From positions 248,001 through 312,000 of the forward strand of contig NZ_BBIQ01000001.1 in NCBI RefSeq assembly GCF_000730565.1: a stretch of DNA of 64,000 nucleotides. The letters are read 5' to 3'. This document shows, piece after piece, positions 53,336-62,913 of this stretch. Below the pieces are notes generated by a model that made no database searches, had not been told where the DNA came from, and was given only the letters and a program-made list of their open reading frames with translations. The first letter of the stretch is position 1. Each line of letters starts with the position of its first letter. The DNA comes from Pseudomonas fulva NBRC 16637 = DSM 17717. GTDB lineage: Bacteria; Pseudomonadota; Gammaproteobacteria; Pseudomonadales; Pseudomonadaceae. Both the position numbers and the translations under genes were made by a program.

Positions 53336-53646
53336 GTACGCCATTCAACCTCACCGAAGGGGCGGCATTGCTGGCGCTGTTCGGTCGGCTGACCGGCTAT
53401 ACCCCGCGCTGGTTCACCTATTTCATCGGCGATGCCCATGTGTACGAGAACCATCTTGACATGCTCAACGAGCAGCTCAAGCGCGAGCCGCTGGAAGCGC
53501 CGAAGCTGGTGATCAGAGATAGGGTGCCGGCGTTCGCCGAGACGGGCAAGTACGAGCCGCAGTGGCTTGAACAGATCGAGCCGAGTGATTTCTGGCTCGA
53601 AGGGTATGAACATCATGCCCCGATGACGGCTCCGATGGCGGTTTGA
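53335..53646 (+). pseudogene. thyA: Host thyA, 3' part
   Basis: The last 103 codons of the chromosomal thymidylate synthase, from [17 protein letters not shown] to the end APMTAPMAV. The segment has the dUMP-binding Asn and the [16 protein letters not shown] block but no catalytic Cys. A GTG in the island at 53305 could start a short fused product, but it cannot be active. It restores a full 323-residue frame when joined to 16700-17359, so precise excision would repair the gene. Confidence 0.95.
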
Positions 53647-53659
53647 AGGTGGCGCCTTC
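53645..53659 (+). terminator. Short hairpin at the thyA stop
   Basis: GAAGG-TGGCG-CCTTC directly at the TGA of thyA. It has no T-run and is a weak candidate. Confidence 0.3.
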
Positions 53660-53686
53660 ATACCCCCGGTGAACGATCCCGGGAGC

Positions 53687-53712
53687 GGTCTTGCCGGCGC
53701 CCCGGCAAGGCC
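53687..53712. terminator. Strong GC hairpin downstream of thyA
   Basis: GGTCTTGCCGG - CGCC - CCGGCAAGGCC, an 11-bp stem with one G-T pair. It resembles repetitive extragenic palindromes of pseudomonads and may limit read-through towards cadR. Confidence 0.5.
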
Positions 53713-53790
53713 GCCCCGAAATTCGCTAGCCTTCAGATGCGGCGCAAGACAGTTGTTCTGGCAGGGTGACCGACAGGCTGGTCACGCCCA

Positions 53791-54234
53791 CTAATGCCCA
53801 TGGCTACGTCCAACATGTGAATGCTCGATATCCGGCACCGTCACCGCGCCGTTGGTTTCCAGCTGCTGCAAAATCGCGCATTGCGCGCCTTCTTCGCTAC
53901 ACCGTCTTCGCAAATCCATCAGTTGCGCCTGTAACGCCACCAATCCATCGAGCCGGGCCTGGACGTGCTCGATATGCTCGTCGATCAAGGCATTCACGCT
54001 GCCGCACGAGGCCTGGGGGCTGTCACGCAGCTGCAGCAGGCTGCGGATTTCATCCAGCGTCATGTCCAGCGTGCGGCAGTTGCGGATGAATGTCAGGCGC
54101 TCGACATGCGCTTGCGTATACATCCGGTAGTTGCCCTCGCTGCGCGCAGGCTCTGGCAGAAGCTTCTCGCGTTCGTAATAACGAATGGTCTCGACAGCGC
54201 AGTCCGTCGCCTTGGCAAGGTCGCCGATCTTCAT
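53791..54234 (-). CDS. cadR: MerR-family cadmium regulator
   Basis: A 147-residue regulator with an N-terminal MerR HTH (MKIGDLAKATDCAVETIRYYERE). The three metal-binding cysteines are in SPQASCGSVN and RRCSEEGAQC, and a His-rich tail (HSHVGRSHGH) is typical of Pseudomonas CadR. It activates cadA on Cd(II) binding and represses itself. It is divergent from cadA over a MerR-type promoter. The start MKIGDL replaces a slightly longer frame. Confidence 0.93.
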   Translation of the reverse strand: MKIGDLAKATDCAVETIRYYEREKLLPEPARSEGNYRMYTQAHVERLTFIRNCRTLDMTLDEIRSLLQLRDSPQASCGSVNALIDEHIEHVQARLDGLVALQAQLMDLRRRCSEEGAQCAILQQLETNGAVTVPDIEHSHVGRSHGH

Positions 54235-54256
54235 GTTGGAAACTCCAGGCATTCGC

Positions 54257-54287
54257 TTGACCCTATAGTGGCTACAGGGTGTTCACT
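54257..54287 (+). promoter_or_regulatory. cadA promoter with CadR operator
   Basis: The -35 TTGACC at 54257 is followed by the dyad ACCCTATAGTGGCTACAGGGT (54260-54280, two short arms around a central TGG), the usual MerR-family layout in which the operator fills an over-long spacer. Confidence 0.7.
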
Positions 54288-54314
54288 TGGCAACAGGCTC
54301 AATAAGGATGACCC

Positions 54315-56573
54315 ATGAACAAGTCTGTCAGCCCCGAACACTCGCATCATCATGAGCACAATCATGACCATGCCCATGACGGCGTGGGCCATGGCGATCA
54401 GGGTCATGCCTGTTGCAGCACGCAGGCGGCGCCTGCTCATGTGCAGTTGACGTCCCGGCCCAGCAAGCAGGCTCTGCTCAGCCGTTTTCGGATCGAAGCC
54501 ATGGATTGCCCGACCGAGCAGACGCTGATCCAGGACAAGCTGGGTAAGATGGCCGGCATCGAGGCCCTGGAGTTCAACCTCATCAGCCGCGTTCTTGGGG
54601 TCAGGCACACGCTCGATGGCACGTCCGACATCGAACGGGCCATCGACAGCCTGGGGATGAAAGCCGAGCCGCTCGTGGGGGATGCCGATAGCGCTGCCGC
54701 GCCAGCGCCGCCGCCCAGACAGGCTTGGTGGCCACTTGCGCTGTCCGGTCTGGCAGCCCTGGGCGCCGAAGTCGTGCACTTCGCCCAGCTCGCACCGCAG
54801 TGGGTGGTGGCCGCGCTGGCACTGGCGGCGATCCTGGGTTGTGGTCTGGGTACCTACAAGAAAGGCTGGATCGCGCTAAAAAACCGAAACCTCAACATCA
54901 ATGCCCTGATGAGCATCGCGGTCACCGGTGCGCTGCTGATCGGCCAATGGCCGGAAGCAGCCATGGTGATGGTGCTCTTTACCGTGGCCGAACTGATCGA
55001 GGCCCGCTCGCTGGACCGTGCACGCAATGCCATTGGCGGGCTCATGCAGCTGGCGCCGGACATGGCAACCGTGCAACAGGCCGATGGCCAGTGGCGCGAA
55101 GTGGACGTGCGTGAAGTCGCTGTCGGCGCAACGATGCGAGTACGGCCAGGCGAGCGGATCGGGCTCGATGGCCAAGTGATCAGCGGGCAGTCCAGCGTCG
55201 ATCAGTCACCGATCACGGGTGAAAGCCTGCCGGTGGAGAAGGTCCAGGGCGACAAGGTCTTCGCCGGTACCATCAACCAGGCAGGCGCACTGGAAATCCA
55301 AGCCACCGCAGTAGCTGGTCAGTCCACGCTGGCGCGCATCATCAAGGCCGTCGAGCAGGCGCAAGGGGCGCGGGCGCCAACCCAGCGCTTCGTCGACCGG
55401 TTTTCGCGGATCTATACGCCGGCAGTGCTGGCCCTGGCGTTGGCCGTGGCGATCATCCCGCCGCTCCTGCTGAACGGCACGTGGTTCGACTGGGTGTATC
55501 GCGCGCTTGTGCTGCTGGTAGTGGCATGCCCCTGTGCACTGGTGATCTCGACCCCCGTCACCATCGTCAGTGGCCTGGCGGCGGCAGCGCGCAAAGGCAT
55601 CCTGATCAAGGGCGGGGTGTACCTCGAGGGCGGGCGCCACCTGGACTTCCTGGCCCTGGACAAGACCGGCACGATCACCCACGGCAAGCCGGTCCAGACA
55701 GACTTCAAAGCCCTGCAACCGGCGTTCGAGCATCGTGCGCAGGCCCTGGCATCGAGCCTGGGTGCACGCTCCGATCACCCCGTGTCCCGAGCGATAGCCC
55801 AGTTCGGCCAGGACAACGACCTGCCCCACCTTGAGGTCCGGGATTTCACCGCGCTGGCGGGCCGTGGCGTGCGTGGCAACCTTGAGGGTGAGGTGTTGCA
55901 TCTGGGCAACCATCGTCTGGTCGAGGAGCTGGGATTGTGTTCACCAGAACTGGAGGCCCAGCTGGATGCCTTGGAACAGCAGGGCAAGACAGTGGTGTTG
56001 CTGCTCAACGCATCAGGCCCCCTGGCATTGTTTGCAGTGGCCGATACCGTCAAGGAAAGCAGCCGGCAAGCCATTGCCGAGCTTCATGCGCTGGGCATCC
56101 AGACGGCCATGCTGACCGGCGACAACCCGCACACCGCTGCGGCTATCGCGCGTACAGTAGGCATTGATCGGGCCGAAGGTAACCTTCTGCCAGCCGACAA
56201 GCTCAGTAGTATCCAGGCGCTGTACGACCAAGGTCATCGCGTTGGCATGGTCGGGGACGGCATCAACGACGCACCAGCGCTGGCCCGGGCCGAAATCGGC
56301 TTCGCCATGGCGGCGGCTGGCACCGATACCGCCATCGAAACGGCCGATGTGGCGCTGATGGACGACGACTTGCGCAAGATCCCTGCGTTCATCAGGCTGT
56401 CGCGGCATACCGCAGCGATCCTCAAGCAAAACATCGTGCTGGCCTTGGCGATCAAGGCGATCTTCCTGGGCATAACGTTCGCCGGGCTGGCCACCATGTG
56501 GATGGCCGTATTCGCCGACATGGGCGTTAGCCTGCTGGTGGTGTTCAACGGCCTGCGCTTGTTGCGCAAGTGA
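54315..56573 (+). CDS. cadA: Cd/Zn/Pb-exporting P-type ATPase
   Basis: A 752-residue P1B-ATPase that pumps Cd(II), Zn(II) or Pb(II) out of the cytoplasm. The His-rich N-terminus (residues 8-35) is followed by an HMA domain ([13 protein letters not shown]), the membrane metal site ACPCALVIS, the phosphorylation site [10 protein letters not shown], the HP motif RSDHPVSRA and [13 protein letters not shown]. It is controlled by the divergent cadR. Confidence 0.95.
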   Translation: MNKSVSPEHSHHHEHNHDHAHDGVGHGDQGHACCSTQAAPAHVQLTSRPSKQALLSRFRIEAMDCPTEQTLIQDKLGKMAGIEALEFNLISRVLGVRHTLDGTSDIERAIDSLGMKAEPLVGDADSAAAPAPPPRQAWWPLALSGLAALGAEVVHFAQLAPQWVVAALALAAILGCGLGTYKKGWIALKNRNLNINALMSIAVTGALLIGQWPEAAMVMVLFTVAELIEARSLDRARNAIGGLMQLAPDMATVQQADGQWREVDVREVAVGATMRVRPGERIGLDGQVISGQSSVDQSPITGESLPVEKVQGDKVFAGTINQAGALEIQATAVAGQSTLARIIKAVEQAQGARAPTQRFVDRFSRIYTPAVLALALAVAIIPPLLLNGTWFDWVYRALVLLVVACPCALVISTPVTIVSGLAAAARKGILIKGGVYLEGGRHLDFLALDKTGTITHGKPVQTDFKALQPAFEHRAQALASSLGARSDHPVSRAIAQFGQDNDLPHLEVRDFTALAGRGVRGNLEGEVLHLGNHRLVEELGLCSPELEAQLDALEQQGKTVVLLLNASGPLALFAVADTVKESSRQAIAELHALGIQTAMLTGDNPHTAAAIARTVGIDRAEGNLLPADKLSSIQALYDQGHRVGMVGDGINDAPALARAEIGFAMAAAGTDTAIETADVALMDDDLRKIPAFIRLSRHTAAILKQNIVLALAIKAIFLGITFAGLATMWMAVFADMGVSLLVVFNGLRLLRK

Positions 56574-56594
56574 CCGCCGACTCAAAGGCCAGGC

Positions 56595-57959
56595 CTAGAG
56601 CTGCTGCACCAGCGATTCGAGCTGCTCCTGGCGCTGGGCCTGGTTCGGTTTAGCACCGGGATTGAGCGTGGACCATTGTGGATGCGCGCGAGCCCGCACC
56701 AGCGGTTCGGGCAGCTTGCCCTGACGCCAGGTCTTTTCATCCAGCTGGCCCAGGCGAATACTGTCCTGAGCGGCGTGCCCACGGTGGTCCAGTGCCACCA
56801 TCAGTTGTTGCTGACGCAGGGCCAGCAAGCGCAGGACGGTATCGTCGACGGTGAGCTCGCGTTTGCCCTTGAGCTTGCCCATCAGGCGCGCGCCATAGCC
56901 GCGAGCCGTCTGCAGGGCACCGCCGGCGATGGCCCCGGCCAATGCTGCGACCCCCAGGGTCAGCCCACCTGCCAGCAGGTCCACCCCGGCACCGGCCGCC
57001 GCGCCTGCCGCCACTCCGCCGCCTACCCGCACCCCAAGCTGCTTCAGGGTCTCAGGATTGAACAGATCGTCTCCCCAGCGCCCGTCCAGCAACGGCAGGT
57101 CACTGGCGTGCGCATCGTCGCGCCGGAACGCATAGAGCTTGAGCAGGGCCTCCACGCAGCGCTGTTCACGCTGGCGCACGGCCTGGTGAAGCGCCTCGAT
57201 GGCCTGTGCCTGGGCAGACGGTTCACCTTCCACGCTGCGCCGACAAGCGGCGCAGTCCAGCAGCAATTCGGCGATCAGACGCTTGCCGCCTTGCTGACGA
57301 GCTACCCGTTGGGCCTGCTGATCATCGATCAGGCGCTGCAAGCTGGGGCGCGCCTCCTCCAGCAGCAGGGCCAGGCTCTCGTACAGGCGGCGCTCGCCAT
57401 CTTCTGGCGGGGCCACGCTGTCGAATTTCACCAATGCATGAAGCCCAAGCCGGGCGAGTGCTTCACGCCACTGCGGTTCGCGATGCGGATGGCTGGAAAC
57501 GAAGTTAAGCACCGGTAGAAGTGGCTTGCCGCAGCTTGCCAGCACGTCGAGTTCGTCACGGTACTTGGCCAGCACCGGCTCGCGGGCGTCGATGACATAG
57601 AGCCCGGCGTCGCTGGCCAGCAGCTGGCGCAGCACCTTGGCCTCCTGCTCGAAGCGCTGGCGGGCCTCGCTGCCCTGAAGAAACCGCTCCAGCCGCGCCG
57701 GGCCATCCAGGCGCTCGCCAGGGCGCTCAAGGCGTTCGAGGTAGTCGAGCAGGGCAATTGCGTCTTCCAGTCCCGGTGTGTCGTAGAGCTCCAGCAGAGG
57801 CTGCCCGTCCACGGACAAGCGAGCGCCTTCCACATGGCGTGTGGTGCTGGGACGATGCGAGACCTCCCCGAAACCGACGTCGCGCGTGAGGGTGCGTAGC
57901 AGCGAGGTCTTGCCCACGTTGGTGTGGCCTACCACGGCCAGCTTCAAGGGCTCAGTCAT
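56595..57959 (-). CDS. DUF3482 GTPase
   Basis: A 454-residue protein. The N-terminal G domain has the P-loop VVGHTNVGKTSLLRTL and the switch II ELYDTPGLEDA. A long helical C-terminus has a glycine/alanine-rich amphipathic stretch (VRVGGGVAAGAAAGAGVDLL) able to touch membranes. This is the DUF3482 family. The start MTEPLKLAVVG overlaps the end of the upstream membrane-protein gene by 8 nt, and the two are always a pair in pseudomonads as far as I recall. Role unknown. Confidence 0.85.
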   Translation of the reverse strand: MTEPLKLAVVGHTNVGKTSLLRTLTRDVGFGEVSHRPSTTRHVEGARLSVDGQPLLELYDTPGLEDAIALLDYLERLERPGERLDGPARLERFLQGSEARQRFEQEAKVLRQLLASDAGLYVIDAREPVLAKYRDELDVLASCGKPLLPVLNFVSSHPHREPQWREALARLGLHALVKFDSVAPPEDGERRLYESLALLLEEARPSLQRLIDDQQAQRVARQQGGKRLIAELLLDCAACRRSVEGEPSAQAQAIEALHQAVRQREQRCVEALLKLYAFRRDDAHASDLPLLDGRWGDDLFNPETLKQLGVRVGGGVAAGAAAGAGVDLLAGGLTLGVAALAGAIAGGALQTARGYGARLMGKLKGKRELTVDDTVLRLLALRQQQLMVALDHRGHAAQDSIRLGQLDEKTWRQGKLPEPLVRARAHPQWSTLNPGAKPNQAQRQEQLESLVQQL

Positions 57960-59343
57960 GAGCGTGCTCCAACCAGGCCAGCGGTAGGGTGTCGGCATAG
58001 GGAAGCCCCAGGCGATCCAGGGCTTCACACCAGTCATTCAGGCGCCGCTCATCGCGAGGCTGATCAGCGGCGGCAGGCAACAGCCAGATGCGCGTACTTC
58101 CGGCATTGCGCGCCAGCTCGGCGAGCAAGGCCAGGCTGCCGCGATCCGGCGAGCGCTCAGGGTCAAGGGCAATGGCCAGGCGTGCGGGTGGAAAACGCCC
58201 CAGTTGTTCGAGCAGACGATGCCGCGACTCCCGGCTGTCCAGTACGCCGGCATCGGCGACGTTGGCGGGCAATGACGGCGGCCAGGGGCGCTGATCGTCC
58301 AGCTCGACGCCAACCAGCAGTGCGCCGGCATTTTCGATGAGTGACGGCTCGGCCTTGAACTGCGGCAGTGTGTCGGGTGCATCGTCTTGGACGCCCAGGC
58401 GCTCGCTGTTGGGCATCAGCCTGTCGCGCAGCGGCATGTAGCCTGGCAAGTTCGTGTCCAGCGCCAAATGTTCGCGCCCTTGCCGCCAGCGCCACAGGCA
58501 CACGCCGGCCAAGAGCAGGCGCGGCAGCACGCCATAGACCAACACCACGCCCAGCAGCCAGCTGGCCCATGCCTGGCGCGTCATGGCCAGGGCCGGCGCG
58601 GTGTCGCCGCTGGCACGGATCATGGCCGGGTCAGGCACCGCAAAGCCCAGCAGCGCGGGCAGGGCGCCCAGGGCCTGGGTCATGGCGATGAAGGGTTCGG
58701 CCGCCAACAACGTGGTTTCCCAGACGAAGCCATAGCGCCGGGTGGCCAGCAATGTCAGCAGCACACCTACCGCGCTCAGCATGGCCACCAGCCACAGGCT
58801 GTGGACCAGCAAACCCAGCAACCAACGGCCCAGGCGTTGGCGCCCCAGCAGCACTAGCAAGGCCGGCGCCAGGTGGGCGGCACGGGCGTCGCGGGCCAAG
58901 CGTTCGCTCAACCACAGCCAAAGCCGCCCCAGCAGCGCGCCGTGCTCACCGCTCAGGAACAAGCCGATCAGCCAGCCCAGCAGCATGACCAGGTTCAGCC
59001 CCAGCAGGCTGCCCAGCGCCCAGAAGACATTCACCGGCCGCTGCCCGTCACCCAGGGCGGCCAACGCCAGGCCCCCGCCACTGAGCACCGCCATCACCAG
59101 CATCGCCAACAGCGCCAGGCGCGCCCCTTGCTTCCAGCGCCACAACGCGGCGGTCATGCCGTCGCGTTCGGCCAACAGCAGCGCACGGGTCTCGATGCGC
59201 AAGGCCAGGCTGCCGCCTTGCTGGCGAGCACGGCGGTTGGCTTCCTGATCCTCGAGGGGGCCGGCATGTTCCTCGCGCAGGCGTATCGCCTCGGTGAGCC
59301 AGCGCTTGTCCAGCAAAGAAGGTGCAGTCACAGGGTCTTCCAT
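57952..59343 (-). CDS. DUF2868 membrane protein
   Basis: A 463-residue protein (start MEDPVTAPSLLDKRWLTEA; the upstream extension is not used). Four or five hydrophobic segments lie between residues 75 and 290 (LALLAMLVMAVLSGGGLALA, NLVMLLGWLIGLFL, LLGLLVHSLWLVAM, WLLGVVLVYGVLPRLLLAG), followed by a soluble C-terminal domain of Rossmann-like pattern. It is coupled to the GTPase gene by an 8-nt overlap, which suggests a membrane-bound complex. Confidence 0.85.
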   Translation of the reverse strand: MEDPVTAPSLLDKRWLTEAIRLREEHAGPLEDQEANRRARQQGGSLALRIETRALLLAERDGMTAALWRWKQGARLALLAMLVMAVLSGGGLALAALGDGQRPVNVFWALGSLLGLNLVMLLGWLIGLFLSGEHGALLGRLWLWLSERLARDARAAHLAPALLVLLGRQRLGRWLLGLLVHSLWLVAMLSAVGVLLTLLATRRYGFVWETTLLAAEPFIAMTQALGALPALLGFAVPDPAMIRASGDTAPALAMTRQAWASWLLGVVLVYGVLPRLLLAGVCLWRWRQGREHLALDTNLPGYMPLRDRLMPNSERLGVQDDAPDTLPQFKAEPSLIENAGALLVGVELDDQRPWPPSLPANVADAGVLDSRESRHRLLEQLGRFPPARLAIALDPERSPDRGSLALLAELARNAGSTRIWLLPAAADQPRDERRLNDWCEALDRLGLPYADTLPLAWLEHAHD

Positions 59344-59397
59344 TGCACAGGTCGTGGCAGCAGCATAACTCACCCGTGCGGTGCTATTCTCGCTGGC

Positions 59398-59913
59398 ATG
59401 AACACATTACTGCCCCTGAGCCTGATCGTGGCCTGCGCCGAAAACCGCGTGATAGGCATCGACAATTCCATGCCCTGGCATTTGCCGGGGGACTTCAAGT
59501 ACTTCAAGGCCACCACCTTGGGCAAGCCCATCATCATGGGCCGCAAGACCTGGGACTCGCTGGGAAGGCCGCTGCCTGGGCGGTTGAACATCGTGGTCAG
59601 CAGGCAGCCCGGGCTGGAACTGGCCGGTGCCGAGGTTTTCGCTTCACTGGAAGAGGCGCTGGTGCGGGCCGATCAGTGGGCGCGCGAGCAAGGTGTCGAC
59701 GAACTGATGCTGATCGGTGGGGCGCAGCTCTACGGGCAGGCGCTCGAGCAAGGGCTCGTCAGCCGCCTGTACGTGACACGGGTCGAGCTGTCGCCGCTGG
59801 GCGATGCCTGGTTCCCGGATTTCGATCGCAAGCAGTGGACGCTCACGTCCAGCCAGGCGCAGGCTGAGGAAGGCAAGCCGCGGTATCACTTCGAGGTGTG
59901 GGACAAGGCCTGA
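59398..59913 (+). CDS. folA: Dihydrofolate reductase
   Basis: A 171-residue enzyme reducing dihydrofolate to tetrahydrofolate. Landmarks: LIVACAENRVIGIDNSMPWHLPGDFKYF (substrate and NADPH loop, active-site Asp), GRKTWDSLGRPLPGR, and LMLIGGAQLYGQAL. It serves the folate cycle with thymidylate synthase, now provided by the island copy. The ATG at 59398 is used. Confidence 0.96.
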   Translation: MNTLLPLSLIVACAENRVIGIDNSMPWHLPGDFKYFKATTLGKPIIMGRKTWDSLGRPLPGRLNIVVSRQPGLELAGAEVFASLEEALVRADQWAREQGVDELMLIGGAQLYGQALEQGLVSRLYVTRVELSPLGDAWFPDFDRKQWTLTSSQAQAEEGKPRYHFEVWDKA

Positions 59914-59936
59914 ACGCCTGAACGCCTGAACGCCTG
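59908..59936 (+). repeat. Tandem repeat GCCTGAAC, 3.5 copies
   Basis: Three exact 8-nt units and a partial fourth begin in the last folA codon and include its stop codon TGA. Slippage would change the distance to the downstream hairpin but not FolA. Confidence 0.8.
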
Positions 59937-59978
59937 TTGCGCCAGGAAGGGAGCCGCGCTGTGCGGCCCCATCTGCAC

Positions 59979-61370
59979 TCAGGTATGGCTCAATTCTGCG
60001 TGTTCATCATCGGCCAGTACCTGCTTGTCGGTTTCCTTGAGCAGCTGGCTGGTTACCACGCCTGCCGTCATCGAACCGTTCACGTTCAACGCCGTACGGC
60101 CCATGTCGATCAACGGCTCTACCGAAATCAGCAGTGCCACCAGCTCCACCGGCAAGCCCATGGCCGGCAGCACGATCAGCGCGGCGAAGGTGGCGCCGCC
60201 GCCAACCCCGGCCACCCCGGCTGAACTGAGCGTGACGATGGCCACCAAGGTGGCGATCCACAGCGGGTCGAAGGTATCGATGCCAACCGCTGGCGCGACC
60301 ATCACTGCCAGCATGGCAGGATAGAGCCCGGCACAGCCATTCTGGCCGATGGTGGTCCCGAACGAGGCGCTGAAGCTGGCGATCGACTGCGGCACGCCCA
60401 GCCGGCGCGTCTGGGCCTCGATGTTCAGCGGGATACTGGCAGCGCTCGAACGGCTGGTGAAGGCGAAGGTCAGCACCGGCCACACCTTGCGGAAGAAGCG
60501 CAGCGGGCTGACCCCGATTGCCGCCAGGATGAGGGCGTGAACCACGAACATCAGCGCCAGGCCCAGGTAGGACACGACCACGAAGCTGCCCAGCTTGAGG
60601 ATGTCTTCCATGTTCGAGCTGGCCACCACCTTGGTCATCAACGCCAGCACGCCGTAAGGGGTGAGTTTCATGACCACGCGCACCAGACGCATTACCCAGG
60701 CTTGCAAGGTATCGATGGCCGACAGTGCACGCTGACCCTTCTCGGCGTCGTCCCTGATCAACTGCAAGGCGGCCAGGCCGACGAAAACGGCAAAGATGAC
60801 CACGCTGATGATCGATGTCGGCTTGGCCCGCGCGAGGTCGCCGACCGGGTTGCTGGGGATGAACGAGAGCAGCAGTTGCGGGATGTTGAGGTCGGCGACC
60901 TTGCCTGCATAGTCGCTGTGGATCACCTGCATGCGTGCGCTCTCCTGGGCGCCTGCCACCAAGCCTTCGGCACTGAGGCCAAAGAGGTTGGTCAGCAGGA
61001 TGCCGATCAGGGCAGCGATCGCCGTGGTCAGCAGCAGCGTGCCGATGCTCAGGACGCTGATACGCCCCAGGGAAGAAGCATTGTGAAGACGCGCCACAGC
61101 ACTGAGGATGGAGGCGAAAATCAGCGGCATGACGATCATCTGCAACAGGCCTACGTAGCCGTTGCCGACCAGGTCCAGCCAGGTGATGGTGGTCTTGAGC
61201 ACGGGGTGCCCTGCGCCATAGATCGTGTGCAGTACCAGGCCGAAGCCCACGCCCAGTGCCAGGCCCAGCAGCACTTTCTTGGCCAGGCTCCAATCGGTAT
61301 GACGGGTCTGCGCCAGCCCCAGCAACAAGGCCAGGAACGCCAGCAGGTTAAGCAGCAGTGGCAGGTTCAT
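59979..61370 (-). CDS. TcyP-type L-cystine transporter (DAACS family)
   Basis: A 463-residue sodium/proton-coupled symporter with 8-9 membrane helices. The text ([30 protein letters not shown], then [23 protein letters not shown] and [21 protein letters not shown]) matches the TcyP/YdjN cystine branch of the glutamate-transporter fold. It is convergent with folA. A second member of the same family begins 1.5 kb away. Confidence 0.85.
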   Translation of the reverse strand: MNLPLLLNLLAFLALLLGLAQTRHTDWSLAKKVLLGLALGVGFGLVLHTIYGAGHPVLKTTITWLDLVGNGYVGLLQMIVMPLIFASILSAVARLHNASSLGRISVLSIGTLLLTTAIAALIGILLTNLFGLSAEGLVAGAQESARMQVIHSDYAGKVADLNIPQLLLSFIPSNPVGDLARAKPTSIISVVIFAVFVGLAALQLIRDDAEKGQRALSAIDTLQAWVMRLVRVVMKLTPYGVLALMTKVVASSNMEDILKLGSFVVVSYLGLALMFVVHALILAAIGVSPLRFFRKVWPVLTFAFTSRSSAASIPLNIEAQTRRLGVPQSIASFSASFGTTIGQNGCAGLYPAMLAVMVAPAVGIDTFDPLWIATLVAIVTLSSAGVAGVGGGATFAALIVLPAMGLPVELVALLISVEPLIDMGRTALNVNGSMTAGVVTSQLLKETDKQVLADDEHAELSHT

Positions 61371-61611
61371 TAAAGCTCCGGAAACGAGAGGATGAGTCGC
61401 CGCCTCTATGTGCGATTGCGAGTGGAAATGCTAACAGCCTGAAAACAAAGGAATTTATACCCAAATGGAATTTGTATAGTCGTAAATGGAATATCGAGAC
61501 GTCGCGGATTGCAATGAACACGGCGTTTACGGGGGCATAAAGGTCGCAATCGAGCGTGACCGACGGGTCTCACTCGACTAGCGTCTGTCAGTCGTCTCAG
61601 GAGATTCGTAC

Positions 61612-62667
61612 ATGAACGTTGCGCTCAAAACCGCTGCCATTGGCCTATCCCTGCTGTTGAGCCTGAAAACCTTCGCTACCGAGCTTGATCATTGGCCAGC
61701 TGAAGCCGCCAAACAGCTCGACCGCATGATCACCGCCAATGCCCACAAAGGTAACTACGCGGTGTTCGACATGGACAACACCAGCTATCGCTATGACCTG
61801 GAAGAGGCCTTGCTGCCCTTCATGGAGAACAAAGGGCTGCTGAGCCGCGACAAGCTGGACCCTTCGCTGAAACTCATACCCTTCAAGGACAGCGCCGAGC
61901 ACAAGGAGAGCCTGTTCAGCTACTACTACCGACTGTGCGAGATCGACGACATGGTCTGCTACCCCTGGGTGGCGCAAGTGTTTTCCGGCTTCACCCTCAA
62001 GGAACTGAAAGTACAGGTGGATGAACTCATGGCGTCTGGCAAGCCTGTGCCCAGCACCTATTACGAAGGGGGTCAGGTCAAGGCCATCGAAGTGCAGCCG
62101 CCCAAGGTCTTCAAGGGCCAGGCCGAGCTGTACAACAAGTTGATGGAGAACGGCATCGAGGTCTACGTGGTATCAGCCGCTTCCGAAGAGCTGGTGCGCA
62201 TGGTCGCCTCCGACCCCAAGTACGGCTACAACGTGAAACCGCAGAACGTGATTGGAGTCAGCCTGTTGCTCAAGGATCGCGCCACGGGACAATTGACAAC
62301 GGCACGCAAGCAGATCAGCGCTGGGCACTACGATGCCAAGGCTAACGAAGGGCTTGAACTGACCCCTTACCTGTGGACACCAGCCACGTGGATGGCGGGC
62401 AAGCAAGCGGCGATCCTGACCTACATTGATGAATGGAAGAAGCCCGTGCTGGTGGGCGGCGATACCCCGACCAGCGATGGCTACATGCAGTTTCATGGCG
62501 TGGATGTCGGCAAGGGCGGTATCCACCTGTGGATAAACCGCAAGCCCAAGTACATGGAGCAGCTTGAGGGGATGATCGCCAGCCAGGCAGCTGCCCAGGC
62601 CAAGGAAGGGTTGCCGGTGACGGCAGACAAGAACTGGGTGATCGTGACGCCTGAACAGATTCAGTGA
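61612..62667 (+). CDS. pchP: Phosphorylcholine phosphatase (HAD family)
   Basis: A 351-residue periplasmic enzyme that releases choline from phosphorylcholine. It has a signal peptide ([15 protein letters not shown]), the HAD nucleophile motif [11 protein letters not shown], motif [12 protein letters not shown] and the late acidic motif [12 protein letters not shown]. Length and the DMDNT motif agree with Pseudomonas PchP. It stands alone between two cystine-type transporter genes that face away from it or towards it. Confidence 0.88.
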   Translation: MNVALKTAAIGLSLLLSLKTFATELDHWPAEAAKQLDRMITANAHKGNYAVFDMDNTSYRYDLEEALLPFMENKGLLSRDKLDPSLKLIPFKDSAEHKESLFSYYYRLCEIDDMVCYPWVAQVFSGFTLKELKVQVDELMASGKPVPSTYYEGGQVKAIEVQPPKVFKGQAELYNKLMENGIEVYVVSAASEELVRMVASDPKYGYNVKPQNVIGVSLLLKDRATGQLTTARKQISAGHYDAKANEGLELTPYLWTPATWMAGKQAAILTYIDEWKKPVLVGGDTPTSDGYMQFHGVDVGKGGIHLWINRKPKYMEQLEGMIASQAAAQAKEGLPVTADKNWVIVTPEQIQ

Positions 62668-62913
62668 TGCGTGCAACGGTTTCCTCGTGAGCCAGGCGGT
62701 GAACACCGTTAAAAGCTTTTATGGAATGCGGATCGAGTGCTGGCGCAGTGAAATGCCTGGCATCCTGAATGTCGATCACAAATAGTGGACGCATACTTTT
62801 AGCCAAGCCCATGCCGAAGAAGATGTCTAGGTGTATGACTTCCAGATGTAGGAAAGGGCCTGAACGCCTTTGCGCTCGGGCCCAGGATCGCCCTGCCGTG
62901 GCATCACGTGAAC

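Noticed and set aside
56676..57518. Plus-strand frame opposite the DUF3482 GTPase
   Set aside because: Antisense frame with no motif; the GTPase has a clear P-loop.
60007..61293. 428-codon frame within the TcyP-type gene on the same strand
   Set aside because: Arg/Gly/His-rich shifted frame of the transporter; no motif and no start signal.
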